From Scolanthus callimorphus (Eukaryota > Cnidaria > Anthozoa > Actiniaria > Edwardsiidae), in assembly GCA_033964015.1 (NCBI GenBank), contig CM066914.1, positions 20,371,023 to 20,435,022 of the forward strand: 64,000 nt of DNA, in the 5' to 3' direction. The notes below the pieces were generated by a model. That model was not told the DNA's origin. It worked only from the letters and a program-made list of their open reading frames with translations, and ran no database searches. The position numbers and the translations under genes are program-made. Below, in pieces: positions 46,596 through 58,805 of the stretch (the first letter of the stretch is position 1; each line of letters starts with the position of its first letter).

Positions 46596-47729
46596 TTACA
46601 AGCTGGATCTCAACTCAAAAGCTCTCAAACACTCACTGTACTTCTTTTCACCAAATTCCATATCAGGTTTGAAAAACTGGTTATTTTTCCACCACCTGTT
46701 CAATCTGTACTTTTTAAGGGCATCATAGAAGTTTTTCCAAAACATAACAGATGTGTCTTGAATTTTTCTGATTGGACCATTGAAGTTCTGTGCTTCCTTG
46801 CGACTAGGTCTGCATACATCTTTCCAGGGTTTGGCTGGTGGACAGCAAGCAAAGTGAAAGGCTTTCATGGGGCGGTAGATAACCCTACGTACATTATAGG
46901 CATACGGCAGGGGTTTCCACCTCCCCTTGTCGGCATAATGATGCCAAAGAAGAACTTGGTCGTTAGGGCAGGCATCAGACTTTGAAACTTCCCACCAGAA
47001 CTTTATGATAGCTTGGTAATCTTTTAAGCTTGGCTTAAACACTAGCAGACCTGCATTGAAGCAGGGATCAAGAATTCCAGGTCGTGAACAGTATGCTGCT
47101 GCTAGCTCTTCACTGGAGATTTCAAATAATTCGTCGATATTACTCAGCAACATATAATCTGGATCTGCATAAATAATCTTGCTGTACTGTGTGTAATTCC
47201 AGGCATGAAATCTTGTATGAGTACCCAGTATACCACTACTTCGAGGCATATGGCCCTGTTTTCTTTCTAACCATCTGCAATCCATCGCTGTAACCACTTT
47301 GACAGTCCAACCGGTATTTTGTAGTGTTTTAATTCCAGCTTCACTCACTTCATCAGAAATGAGCACCAGCATATTTTTTATGCAAGAAAGTGTTTGTATA
47401 CTGTGTCCTAAAACAACAGCAGGTATGACATATTCATCATTCACTAATGCTGTCAACCAAGTCAAATCTTTTCTTTTACTTGTCTCTTTTTCTTGGCATA
47501 TTTCTTCCCTATATTTAGTTTGCAGAGTATAATATTGCCATTCTATTTCTGACAGTAATTTCATGTTGTCAGATCGTCTTTCATGGTCCACGTTGACAGA
47601 TTCTATTATTAGTTTGGCATAGCTTATACCATAGCTGATCAGCCTGGAGCCTTTAAATAGGAAATAACAGGCCACTAATAAGACAATAATCAGCTGAAAA
47701 AGTGACAGTTTTCTTAGTGTAATTTTCAT
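46596..47729 (-). CDS. GT8-family glycosyltransferase, type II membrane protein
   Basis: A single coding exon of 377 residues. The ATG at 47729 is chosen because it directly precedes a short basic cytoplasmic tail and a membrane anchor (residues about 11-25, LFQLIIVLLVACYFLF). The open frame upstream crosses a plausible acceptor at 47791, so a 5' UTR intron is likely. The lumenal part has GT8 marks: TALVNDEYVIPAVVLGHS (93-110), the metal-binding DxD as YADPDYML (D189, D191), NIDELFE, and CFNAGLLVF. This is closest to glycogenin-like/PGSIP-GUX type enzymes, which transfer hexose or glucuronate from UDP-sugars in the Golgi. The acceptor cannot be told from sequence. It diverges from MPND, about 2.2 kb away. 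Confidence 0.9.
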   Translation of the reverse strand: MKITLRKLSLFQLIIVLLVACYFLFKGSRLISYGISYAKLIIESVNVDHERRSDNMKLLSEIEWQYYTLQTKYREEICQEKETSKRKDLTWLTALVNDEYVIPAVVLGHSIQTLSCIKNMLVLISDEVSEAGIKTLQNTGWTVKVVTAMDCRWLERKQGHMPRSSGILGTHTRFHAWNYTQYSKIIYADPDYMLLSNIDELFEISSEELAAAYCSRPGILDPCFNAGLLVFKPSLKDYQAIIKFWWEVSKSDACPNDQVLLWHHYADKGRWKPLPYAYNVRRVIYRPMKAFHFACCPPAKPWKDVCRPSRKEAQNFNGPIRKIQDTSVMFWKNFYDALKKYRLNRWWKNNQFFKPDMEFGEKKYSECLRAFELRSSL

Positions 47730-48259
47730 AGCTGAAGATATTATACTTTTTTGCCCCCACAGTATGGCATATTTGTAGTTCTCCCAATACCTGAAAGAAA
47801 AAGAAAAATAATATTGGGATATGATTTTGAACTTCTTTTTTACTTTTCCAGGGGGTATTCCAGATTTTGGGGAGCCATGTTGACTGTTGACATAGCCTGA
47901 TCTAAACACCAGGGATGTAGAGGATAAGGGCAGTTCTGCAAATAGAAGATCTGCAGTCAAGCAAGTTATTACCAGTGCCACTATGGCCCTTCTCTGTGTA
48001 CCACTAAATCTATTGTATCTTTTATTTTTCCTAAAGGCAATTAAGCTTATTTCAATTTAATATAGCTTAAAGATTTTGTGATCTCGCTACATGGAATCCT
48101 TTCTACCGAATTTCGTAGTCGATATTCTACATTTGTGCACAGAGAGAGCCAAAACTCCAACTAACGTGGAATTTCATCCAAAATGGGATGGTGTATTGCA
48201 AATTCCACGGCCAAGCCAAATAGAATTTTCTGACAAAATGGTTATTACTCTTCTACACT

Positions 48260-48682
48260 AATGCACCAGTCATTTGTTTTCACCGACCCCTAACCCCCGC
48301 GACATAACAGGGGAATATGAAACCTTGAAATAATTCCACCGCCTACCAGGGGAGAACGCCTTGGCAAATTCCCTACACCCCGGGGAAACATTTCCTATAC
48401 CCAAGGGACAAATTCCACCCTCCACAAGATGGATACAAGAAACTTTCCTAATACTATCAAAACCAGTAGAGTGTCTTTGCCGAAATGAAAAAGACAGGTG
48501 TTTTGTTTCCCCCGCCATTTCCCTGGCCGGTTATCTGAGCCATAGCAAATTTGAAATAAACTCCCTGGGGATCGGGGCTCGAATACAAGACAAACCACTG
48601 ATATTTCCCCCACTATTGCCTGGCAAAATCCCCGAATGTCGCGGGGGTTGGGGTCGGTGGAAGAAAATGACTAGTGCATAAA
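48260..48682. mobile_element. foldback element with CCGACCCC ends
   Basis: ATGCACCAGTCATTTGTTTT at the left and its inverse ending GACTAGTGCAT at the right; inner CCCCCGCGACAT / ATGTCGCGGGGG. Confidence 0.85.
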
Positions 48683-49033
48683 GTCAAAGGGCATGTGTCG
48701 TCATGCGGAGGAACAAAAACATGATTCAACTTTACTTCTTTGCCTTGCGATTTTCACTTATACTCTTTTGACAACATAATGATCATAAGAAAAACATAGA
48801 TGTTCAGAGAAAACTTTTCTAATCTTGTAACTAACCTTTCATTTCTGATTATCCGTGAAATCCCTTCCTTTCACCGTGTTGACGATCAAAACCTTCCGCA
48901 AAGTGCCGCTGACCAAATTTACAAATCCGAACCGAGTACTCGAGGACATATCGACTGCCAATGGATTTTAACTTTCTCCCGAGTTTACTGATTCAACAAT
49001 ATCCAAATCTAATTATTATATTTTCTATAAATA

Positions 49034-49843
49034 ATGTATCAGTCAATTCCAGCGGTGACCATCCCCCCCCCCCCCCCCCGGACACCGTGGGGCATTTGCA
49101 CACCAGTGCCTTCCCTGGGGTGGGGAATTTTGAAAATTTTGCTGGCCCCGGGGTCGGGAATTGTTTTTCCCCGGGGGAGGGGGGGTGGGGAATTTTGGTT
49201 TTCTCATCTCAAGTGCGTCGGGTTTTGCGAACTACAATCCAGTTACAGAAAATAACGCCACATAAAATATAATCCAGAGCATGCCCCGTATACACCACGT
49301 TTGTAGACTGACACATTCGCACATTTCACAGTTAACGCCGTCTTCTATAGAGAAGAAACAGATTTCGCAATTTCGTCTCAGTGGAAAAACATAAAAATGA
49401 ATTGACACTATAAACAGAGTTCCAATTCCGCAAAAAGTCAATTAACATAACTGCAAAATAGTTGCTCTACAAATAGAATAAAGGTAAATTTCGCATTGAG
49501 AGATGCAGCTAAATGGCTACAACCGCGAATGGCCTAGGAATGTCACTTCTTTATTTATATTTTGTCTCACTTTCAGTGAAATGAGAACTCGTTCAAAGAC
49601 AAGAAAACTAAAGTACATAAAAAAAAAACGAATTGCAAATGCTGTGAAGCTTTGTCACGCAGAGTTACCGTCTTTTTCTCGTCCCGGGGTGGGGCATTTT
49701 TCCGCTTTTTGTGTTCCCCGCCGTGGGGTATTCTGCATTTTTGCTAGCCCGGGGGCGGGGAATTTTCAGTTTTATTTTTAGAAATGACCAAATGCCCGGG
49801 GGGGGGGGGGGGGCATGGTCACCGCTGGAATTGACTGATACAT
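49034..49843. mobile_element. 810-bp foldback element with poly-C/poly-G
   Basis: ATGTATCAGTCAATTCCAGC is exactly inverted at 49824-49843. C16 at about 49063 faces a G run of about 18 at 49797. GGGGAATTTT-like words repeat inside. It ends 189 bp before the MPND start. Confidence 0.85.
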
Positions 49844-50031
49844 AAACCTCGAAAAAACCTTCTTATTTATTTTACAAGTCTAATGGCAATTTTGTTTGTT
49901 ATTTGAGCGAAATTTCCGATGAATCGAACAAAGCCGGCCCGAGCTCTTGCCGAGACTGCCGAGACATTGTTTAGTCGGCCCATTCCTCTCGAACCATTTT
50001 GGTGCAGCAAGGACCACGCGTCTTTGTCAAT

Positions 50032-53000
50032 ATGGGTGAGTTTTGTGCTTTATTGTTGTGTTTTGAGCCTCTTGATCTCGATTACGATACCTTTGCTGCA
50101 TATAAATGTGTTGTGAGTGTTTTACCACCACGTAAGATGTAAAAAATTTCGGCATAGCGTGTTTGTATGAAAAAATACATTATGCCATTTATGCTTTTTT
50201 ATCCTTTACTCATGTTAATCACACAAACTACAGTAACTTAATAATACAGCATCCATGGATGATGTTCTGCTTTAATACTACATTATGTTTCCTCATCTTA
50301 TATCCTATAAACAAGGAATTGATTTTGCATTGTTAATATTGGAGTTTATATAAAATGTTAGTGAAATCCCATCATACCGTCGGTTGCATCTACCCGTCTA
50401 CACGCTCGACAAAAACATGTTCTGTCGGCACGTGAAACTTCGAAGTTTTGACAGTTGATCTTCAAAGTTTGCCCGCCCAAGCGTGAAGCTTTGGTGACGC
50501 TTGTGAGTGGAAAAAGGTAAAAAGTTCATTTGATTTATTTCTTTTTGACCAGAAAAACTGTGAAGTTACCAGAATATTAGCTTTTTGCTATGTTTGTTAT
50601 TGAAACGAAAGTGCAGATTTGAATATTGTGACAAAAACGTTCAAGTTTGGCCGTCAAAACATCCAAGTTTCACTGTCAAAACTTTGAAGTTTCACGTGCC
50701 GACAGAACATGTTTTTGACGTGTGTGTAGACGGGTAGCTGCAACCGACGGTATTGCTATGAATGGTCAGGTGTATGAATGTTTGTCGAAGTAACAACATT
50801 TGTTATAATATGATCATCCGGGTGGATGCAGTCCTTAGAAGAACTGTTTGATGTGGCTGATGTTTCGACGACCTGAGCAGAAATCATCTTCAGAGACAAG
50901 TGAAGCTAGAATATAGTCAGAGGTGGTATTTATACTGCCACATTGCATAATAAGCCACATTAGATGCAACGTTGCATAATTAGTGGCATCGGTGTAATAA
51001 GCGTGCAGCCGGCTTTTGGTGTTATGTGAACCAGATCTGCTTTTGTTCACCAACCTTTTGTAAGGTGCCGGTAATGTGACTGAGCAATTGAGTGGTTTTT
51101 GCTCAAACTTAGTAAATCAACTTTCTAGTACAAGCCATTTCTTTATTGAAATCCCCTCAATTGCAATGATTTAGATGTGTAAAAGAGCAGAATTCATGGC
51201 TACATAGTGAAACCAATCAAGTGATTACACCAATTCTGAATAAAACGTATATAAGTGATTGCAAAGTGACTGATATCTTTGCTGTAGATATCCTGGAACC
51301 TGCTGAGTCTAATGCTGATGAGAGCACAGAAGAAGAGGAGGAAGAAGAAGAGAATGAAGAGGATGATGATGACGAAGAAGAACCAATTCCCAAGAAAACA
51401 GGAGCTAGTGCTAGTAAGCCGCGTAAGCCACGGTCCCTGTTAACAGGGCGTGGTGTTACCCTGGCAATGCTAATGGAGGATGAGGTCATGCATGCTGGGG
51501 AGAAACTCTTGTCTATTGATTATCTGGTGAGTGACATTTTTGCATTCATTCGATGAACACATTCTACTCAACTTGTGTTCCTGCTCTTCCTTGGCAGATG
51601 CCATTTCACAGCAAATGTTGTTCACTTACTTATAGCCTCACTTCCATGCAGTAATGTGAAAAACAGGTTTTGCTGGTTTTGTCAATCAGGTTTTAGTTTG
51701 TTGTACATTTTCTGCCCTCTTCTTTTATGATGATGACATAATCATGGAAGACACAAGTCAGTGAAATTTAAACTCTTTCCAGGTAAAAAAGCAGAATCAC
51801 TCTCACCTTTATATTTGCTCACAGTTCTAACAATGCCTTGTAAGCCACAATATCATCTCTGCAATGTATACAATTGATTGAAGCACTTCTGGCAGTTTGC
51901 TAAATTATGTCAGTAAATAATGTTAGACAATTAGGTCTATCAGCTATCAACACTTTCTGCTTTACAGGGGCAAAAGTTCCAGGCTGATCTTTTAACTGAT
52001 GGCCGTATCAAATGGCCTGAGACTAATAAGGTGTTTAACTCACCATCTGCATGGGCCATCTACTGTAAGAGGCTTGTCAATCCATCCAAGAAATCAGGCT
52101 GTGGTTGGGCATCAGTAAGTTCTAAATTATTGCAGCATTTATTGGACAGAAATTTTTTTGGGTAGATCTGTACTTTTGATTTAAAAAGAAAATCCCCTAA
52201 TTGAACCAGGGAGGGAATTCTTCAAAGGAGTTCTTAGGAAAATTCAATGATAGGGGTGGTGGTGGGAGAGGGGGCCGGGTTTGGGTCTTTATTGGACTTA
52301 CACAATTCTTTCGATTTTTTCTATTTATAGTTTTCTATGATTATCCTCACTCTTTTTCCAGTAAGAAATATTTGAAATAGCACATAATTTATGTAAAACT
52401 ATTTCAGTTTTCAATAGACTTTAAATTAATAGTGTTCAGTGCTGAGAATGTCTTAGTTTTCTTTGTTAGCAAAACAATTTCCATCTTTTAAATGAAGCCA
52501 AAAATGATTATGAAGGAAATTTGTTTACAGGTCAAATACAAGGGAAAGAAGCTGGACCAGTATAAGTCATTGTGGTTTAGGAAACAGAGAGCTAAGGAGG
52601 CTGCTGCCGCTGGAGAGGTATACTTCCAATAAATTCACAAAAGGAGTATCTGTACTCATTGCTGGAATATACAATGATAATACCCCAGGGGATTCTACCA
52701 ACATTTTACACTAGTGTATGTCTCCATCCTTTTTGTCTTTTCAAACAATCTGACTGTCATATTTATTGTTAGGTGAGAACTTCTCCCTTTTCTCTCCTTC
52801 CTCCCAGACACCATCTAAAGTTTCTTCTTCTGCTACACCAACCGGGTCTAGTACTAAAACGTCTTCATCAAACTCTGCACTAAATGCCACCCCATCCTCA
52901 TCTGCATCACATCTAGCCCTTCCACTGCCTGAGAAACCAATCCATCCAGTCAAGCTGTCCCCATCCCTGGGGTCCAGACCTGTTGGACGTCCGAGACTGA

Positions 53001-56000
53001 ATCCCCTCAAGAGCCCATCTGGACGACCTGTTGGGAGACCAAGACTAAAGTCACCCAGTCCTGGAATCAGGTGAAATAATAATTTTCAACAACAAATGAA
53101 TATTTAGTTCCTTTTCCAGGCATCTTCCCACAACCTTTTTGGACAGATTTAGATTCCAGAAAAGTGAGAGACAAAAAAATGATGAACACATACTTACCTT
53201 GGTCATGCGACATCAGGGACAAAAAGATCAAAGTTTTTATTCAGTCCGCAGCAACATTTATTCAGTCCACATCTGTAAGAATAGACATTTTTGCTATAAC
53301 CAAAGCTTACAGCAAGATGTCATACTGGCTCAGCTGTAAAAATGTTGGGGATGCTCATTGACATCGTTTTTCACAACAACAGGAAAATAACATCGCCTGG
53401 TATGACAGCAGCACTTGGATTCCCAAGCCCTTCAATGATCTCTCCTCAAGGGGCGACATCTTCACCCCAGATCAGGTCTCCCACGGGACAGCTTATTAAA
53501 AGTCCTCTAGGTACAGTATGGATAGTAACCGGTAAATTTATTTGGTTGCACTACAACTTAACATAATATAAATTTCTGTCTGTAAATAAAAATATAAATT
53601 CTATTTTGAATCACATGATATTATTCAAATCATACGACTTGCAAATGTGAAAGCTTCTGGCAAACTCAGTTACTGTTAGTGTAGTTTTGGACATGATTAA
53701 TAGTGAGATATGGGTCTGACAGACCTTCAGAATCCTGGACAACACAAGGTTTTATTAAATAGTTATTTCAAAGCAAATAATGGCTAAGGTTTCATGACCT
53801 TGATCTTCTTCTTTTAACCTTCTTCATTTTTTTATTTCTAAAGCCCATGACCATCCTGTCCCATTGTCTTCACCTCCATTGCCTGCATCTAAGAAGCGCT
53901 CAGTCAGGACACGTCTGTCCGTCAAACACACCTCTGTTAAACAAGACAGGTAAAGTAGTATAGACTTTGAATACACTGTCCTGTAGCTTTATATATTGAA
54001 GATTATTTTTCTTGAGTTCTTGAGTTTAATGACGGTGCTGTAGTTGAGTGGTGTTTGTGAGTTGGTGGGATGATCTCATACTTCAGTTGCCATCATGATT
54101 TGAAGTCAGTCAACCAGCATGATACAACTTTTTGTTGCTTTAAGCTACATGTTGATGATAAGATGACAAGCATACAGGGGCATAGCCAGGATTTGAAAAA
54201 GTGGGAGTGGGGGGTCACAATTATGTATGCTGCCCTTGTCCAGCTTACCGATTTTTTCTTAATGTTTACTGCATTTTTCTTATAAAAAGGGGTGTCACAG
54301 GCACCCCAAAACCCCCTAGCTACACCCCTGAGCGCAGCAGTCTTCCAGCAATTTATAATACTATTGGATTTTACATGTTTTCCTATGTACATGTATTATT
54401 TAAGCTTCACTAGCCATCTATACTGTAGGCATGATTGTCAAGCTTATGATGTCATCGCTCATTTGCACTCTTCATGTTTTGTGTGACATTGGGTAATGAG
54501 TAAAATATTATCTTTGTTTCCTTCTGTAGTGATCCTCACACTCTAGTAGAGCTAGTCAACTTCACATCAACTGGACGTATGCAGCCCTTTTCTATCGACA
54601 TTTCAACCAACACACTACTTTTGATGGTAATACATTGCTTGACATTGTGGGTTGCAAATAATTTTATGGGAATTTGGATTCCTACTTCATGTTGTTTGAT
54701 TTCTCTATTTAGGACTACCATTGCCATCTGACAACTAGCGAAGTTACAGGATATTTGGCAGGAAAATGGGATCCACAAACACATCGTGAGTGTTGTTAAA
54801 CAGAACGATGCATCAGTTATTAACCAGATACACAAGTGACAAGGTCTTTGTGGGACAAACCATGAGATTGTTTTGTTTCATCTGATGGTACATATAGCTT
54901 TAAATATCTAGCTGTAGGGTTTCGTATAACCTTATTTTTTGCCGGCTACAAGATCGCCCAGACACTCAATCGCCCAGGCATTCAATCTTGTTGCTGGCCG
55001 AAATCAGACAAGACTCGTATGATTACTTGAAAACCTGAAAAACGCCTGGAAAAATGGATATCACAATTCACAAAACCAAGAAGTTTGAGACATAAAGCTT
55101 TTCAATGGTGAAATGTTATTTAAAATGTGCCGAGATGACTGAACATTTCCCCTGGAAAACTCCAGGAAAAAGCCTGAAAAAGTTCCTTAAAACCTCCTAT
55201 TATTATGTTCGTGCCTTTTCAGATATGAAAATTCTTCAAGCCTTTCCATGTAGATGCAGATTTCAGGACAAAGAAAATGCACCTAAAGTCGAGGAGGAGG
55301 TACATGTTTACTTTGCCCTTTGACTGCCGTATTGCATAAAGAACCATTAAGCAGAGATCAAATGGTGATGAGAGTTGAGAAGAGCTAATGAGAGTTCCAA
55401 CTATTATCCACTGTCACTCTCATCTACTCAAGAAGTGAACAAACAGTGATGAGAGTTGATGAGAGTCAGCGTGAGCACTAGCACCTTGTTCCTGTGAACA
55501 AATGAACCTGCAGTTCTTTTGGCAGTAGCTTACACTGACTGGAAAACTCTCATGCGCACGATCAAATGGTCAACAACTCAAAGTGTTCAAAGTGCATGAG
55601 ATCGGATGAGAGTCAATGAAAGTTTGCAATCAAACAGGAAAACTCTCATCACCTCTCATTAGCTCTCATCACCATTTGATCCCTGCTTTAGAGTTGTGCC
55701 TTAGGGTGTGTAGCATCCTACTCTGCCACTTGCATGTCACTCATTTCACACGGTACCAGGCTTTTGGAATCAAATCTGATAGTGAATTCCCCAAGTGGTC
55801 CTAAGAACATCCCTGGGGAGTGTTCTAAATACGCTGAAAAATAAATCTAATTTAGAAAGTTGTAGACATACTATCTGAATTTCACATCATTTGGCTCTGT
55901 AAATTGCTACGAAATAACTACAAGAAGTCTTCAAAGATCTCATAAATCTACCTACTATGTAGAAGTGTGTTTTCTTTGTAAATTATTACAGTTTCCTCGC

Positions 56001-58805
56001 AGTCACTAGGATCAGAGTCACAGAACGCTCCCTGCCCTATAGGCCTATAGAAAATGGACCAAGGAAAATAGATTTACTGTAAATTCAGGGGCGTAGCCAG
56101 GAATTTTGGTTGTGGGGAGCCCAATAGTGAAAACATGGGACGAAAATTTTCAAATTTCCTCCAGCAAATTTCCTTCCCCCCCCCCCCCGGCTATGCCCCT
56201 TAAATTAAGCACAGCAAAAAAGTTGAGACCACACCTTCCCCGCCATTAACCCCCTTCTTTACCTGTTTTTGTAAACACTGTCCAATATTCCTATCACCAG
56301 CTCAGACAAGCTATTAGCAAGCGTGGAATGCATCTAGTGGGATGGTACCACAGTCATCCAAGCTACCAGTCCGACCCCTCTGTCCAGGATATCCGTAGCC
56401 AGCTCAAATACCAACAAGTGTTGAACGGAGGGCAGCCAGGTCCGCATGAACCCTGTCTGGGAATCATTATATGTGAGTGCCCGTTGTTTTCTATCTCATG
56501 GTAGACCCGGTGTATATGCCTTAAGTTGAGACACGCACCCTGGTAGAGCAGAAAATTCGCCATATGTGAGGAGGTTTGAAGTTCACGAACTTGTGGTGAC
56601 GACTTGACCCTCTTCTATTTGTGCGGGCCTAAAAATTAACCTGCTACTGATTAGCATGATTTCACTATGCAAACCTGGCTTAAGGCCATGCGACACGAGG
56701 CATTTTTTCTTGTAACTCGCAACGCAATTTTGTTGCGTTGCGAATCGCAGTAAAATTGCGCGTCTGACATACCGCGGCCGAGTTGCAGAAAAAGTAGATT
56801 TCATTTCTACTTTTCGAAACATTGCGAGCAAAATTGCTGCGTGTGACATGTCTCTGCAACTCGCGAGGAAGTGTTTTCTTATTAGCCATTCAGCGCTCGC
56901 CATTCATGTTTTTACTTGGATAAGCCGCTCCACTTTATAATTTTATCGCGGGAGTATTTAATGTTACAAAAAAATGTTGCGAGTGTGTGACATCCCGCGG
57001 CAACTCGCAATGTTTTTTATTTCGTCATCGTTGCGTTGCGAGTTGCAAGAAAAATTGTCTCGTGTGACATGACCTTTACTGGACGAGCTTAACATAATGA
57101 TGAATGGACATTTCCACCAGCAGCTTCCAGCCCCCTGAGGAATGTGAATGACTTTGACGTGAAATTCCGAGAAACCATTACCTCACTGGAAGTTCAGCGC
57201 TACTAGTCATTTATTTTCAGCATTTTTTTCGTGCAATAAAACATTTTCTGCCATTTTGGCAGCGAATTTTTGTTTGATTGTGATTTTATTTTGTTTCCTG
57301 TCATTCCCAGCGCCCTATGATACGTACAAACCCACGAAAGAGTCTACATTCCGGGCATTCTGGGTAATGCGCCCTCCCGAGGGGTCCCCTGACAGTCTGG
57401 GGGTCCCTATGCACATGAACTTCAACGTGCAACAGGACCAATTTCTCACTCAGGACTTACTCAATGAGCTGGTGAGTTTGTGAAGAAGGTATTCCACTGT
57501 CTAAATTTGGCGGGAAATTACGGCTTACAGAAATTACAGAAACAGCGTCAAGCCTACCGTTCTGGTATAAGGTCCCAGAGCAAATTTTGAAACAAACGTT
57601 TGTGTTGTTTGTAGCGTTGGGCGTGGAGTTTCTACAAAGGCAGTCCGGATACGATCGACTTTACCAACATTTGGTACGGCAACCAGACCTATCTGGACAA
57701 AGTCAAGGTATGAGGCTTATTTACTGCGATTTTCATAAATCTACGAACTCCCACTTTACATTTCAAAACGCCAAACTACGTTTTGGCTTCCGTCAATCAA
57801 ACCTTTTAAGTCAAGTCCCGCGTGTTTTCTGAGTTTGCTTTGCATTTTACGGTGAAAATTTTGTTTTGAAGCCTAGCTAACCCCTATGAGATCACAAGAT
57901 CTATCAAAGCCTCCGTGAAATCACCCAGAGTTGTTCACTTTTGATTGACGGCAGGGGCGTAGCCAGGGGGGGGAACCCCCCTCTCCCGCAGCGGAACCCC
58001 CCCCCTCGCCTCTGTTCTGGACCGACTTACTACTATTATTATACATTGTACTCACTATCTCGATTCTGATTGGCTAAAAGCGCGCGCTTTACTTTGGGAA
58101 TCACGCACTTTAAGGGTCTCCAAGGAATCAGCTAGCTGATTCTTGAAGAATCAGCTAGCTGATTCTTGATCCTACGCGCGCAATGTTTCATGGGACTACA
58201 GCCCTTGAATGTTTCCCCTATTTAACAAGGCGCTTGTGTAAAAGAAATTGCTTGACAGAAAAAAGTATTTTCACTGAATCAATGTATAATAAAACAATAA
58301 TTGAATTCGGTTTTTGTGATTTCCAGAATAAACAATCTCTCGCCAAGTGGAATCAGGCTCGGCCGTGGAAATCACAAAAACCTCATCCAACAATTGCTTA
58401 AAATTGTAAATATTTAATAGACAACAAGTAAAAGCTCCAATAAAATGTAGCAAATTTCTTCAAACGCTAGTTTTTCCCCGAGATCTATGTGGAGTTTTTT
58501 ATTTTTTGAATTTTGGAACCCCCTCTCATAAGTGCTGGCTACGCCCCTGGACGGAAGCCAAACCGTAGTTTGTTGGTCTCCCTTCCCCCGCAAAAAGTTC
58601 AAATACTTGTGGTGATTTGACTTTGGTGTTTTCAAAATCTGCCATTTACCATATTATCTTGCTAAGATTTGACAGAGCTATTCCGTTAGATTATCTAAAA
58701 CTTTTTTGTATTTTCGCTCATTTTCAGGCTTCTCTCATCAAGAAGTTTCCAACCGACCAAGCGGACGGCCGATTTCTTGAGTTTATCAACACACTCCTGG
58801 GATAA
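50032..58805 (+). CDS. MPND: MPND: RAMA, AT-hook and JAMM-type MPN domain protein
   Basis: Fourteen coding exons, all in phase: 50032-50035, 51288-51526, 51968-52114, 52531-52617, 52808-53070, 53383-53510, 53844-53949, 54530-54626, 54713-54785, 55223-55299, 56301-56472, 57311-57471, 57615-57707, 58728-58805; 574 residues (human 471). The first coding exon is only ATG plus G. Order: acidic Glu/Asp tract (about 12-30), RAMA domain (about 50-155; in human MPND it reads modified DNA), Ser/Pro/Lys linker with two AT-hooks (RPVGRPRL at 216-223 and 232-239), then the MPN domain. The JAMM metalloprotease residues are intact: E367, H424-x-H426, S434, D437. A nuclear role is inferred. The extra length is mainly the linker. 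The upstream ATG at 49919 is in another frame. The last intron holds two nested transposons. Confidence 0.95.
50376..50752. mobile_element. foldback MITE with CTACCCGTCTACACG ends
   Basis: ACCGTCGGTTGCATCTACCC is inverted at the right end; inner CGGCACGTGAAACTTCGAAG and its inverse. In MPND intron 1. Confidence 0.85.
50770..51060 (-). repeat. possible Penelope-like element end
   Basis: On the minus strand it carries GATGATTTCTGCTCAGGTCG followed by TCGAAACATCAG, a phrase I associate with ends of Penelope-like retroelements in cnidarians. No reverse transcriptase is present. Weak call. Confidence 0.25.
54175..54330. mobile_element. CAGGGGC-ended element
   Basis: CAGGGGCATAGCCAGG left and CTAGCTACACCCCTG right. 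No clear target duplication. In MPND intron 7. Confidence 0.75.
56086..56211. mobile_element. CAGGGGCG-ended element, likely 5-bp TSD
   Basis: CAGGGGCGTAGCCAGGAATT left; CGGCTATGCCCCT right. AAATT flanks both sides if the last base has mutated. The interior is close to 34695-34858. Confidence 0.75.
56684..57077. mobile_element. foldback MITE with GCGACACGAGGCA ends
   Basis: AAGGCCATGCGACACGAGGC left; CTCGTGTGACATGACCTTTA right; inner AACTCGCAACG / CGTTGCGAGTT. In MPND intron 11. Confidence 0.85.
57721..58582. mobile_element. TTACTGCG-ended MITE, copy 3, interrupted
   Basis: Left TTACTGCGATTTTCATAAAT and TTTTGGCTTCCGTCAATCAA; the right arm resumes after an insert as GACGGAAGCCAAACCGTAGT. The right terminus has decayed. 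In the last MPND intron. Confidence 0.75.
57952..58549. mobile_element. CAGGGGCG-ended element nested in a MITE, 5-bp TSD
   Basis: CAGGGGCGTAGCCAGG left, CTGGCTACGCCCCTG right, and GACGG on both sides (57947-57951; 58550-58554) within the MITE word TTGATTGACGGAAGCC. It contains a tandem pair of GAATCAGCTAGCTGATTC palindromes at about 58126-58167. Confidence 0.85.

Noticed and set aside
47730..47981. N-terminal extension of the GT8 enzyme
   Set aside because: The open frame crosses a good splice acceptor at 47791 and reads like non-coding DNA; the membrane anchor follows the ATG at 47729.
49919..50035. ATG at 49919 as the MPND N-terminus
   Set aside because: It is out of phase with exon 2 at 51288. 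The ATG at 50032 joins in phase and gives a sensible acidic start.
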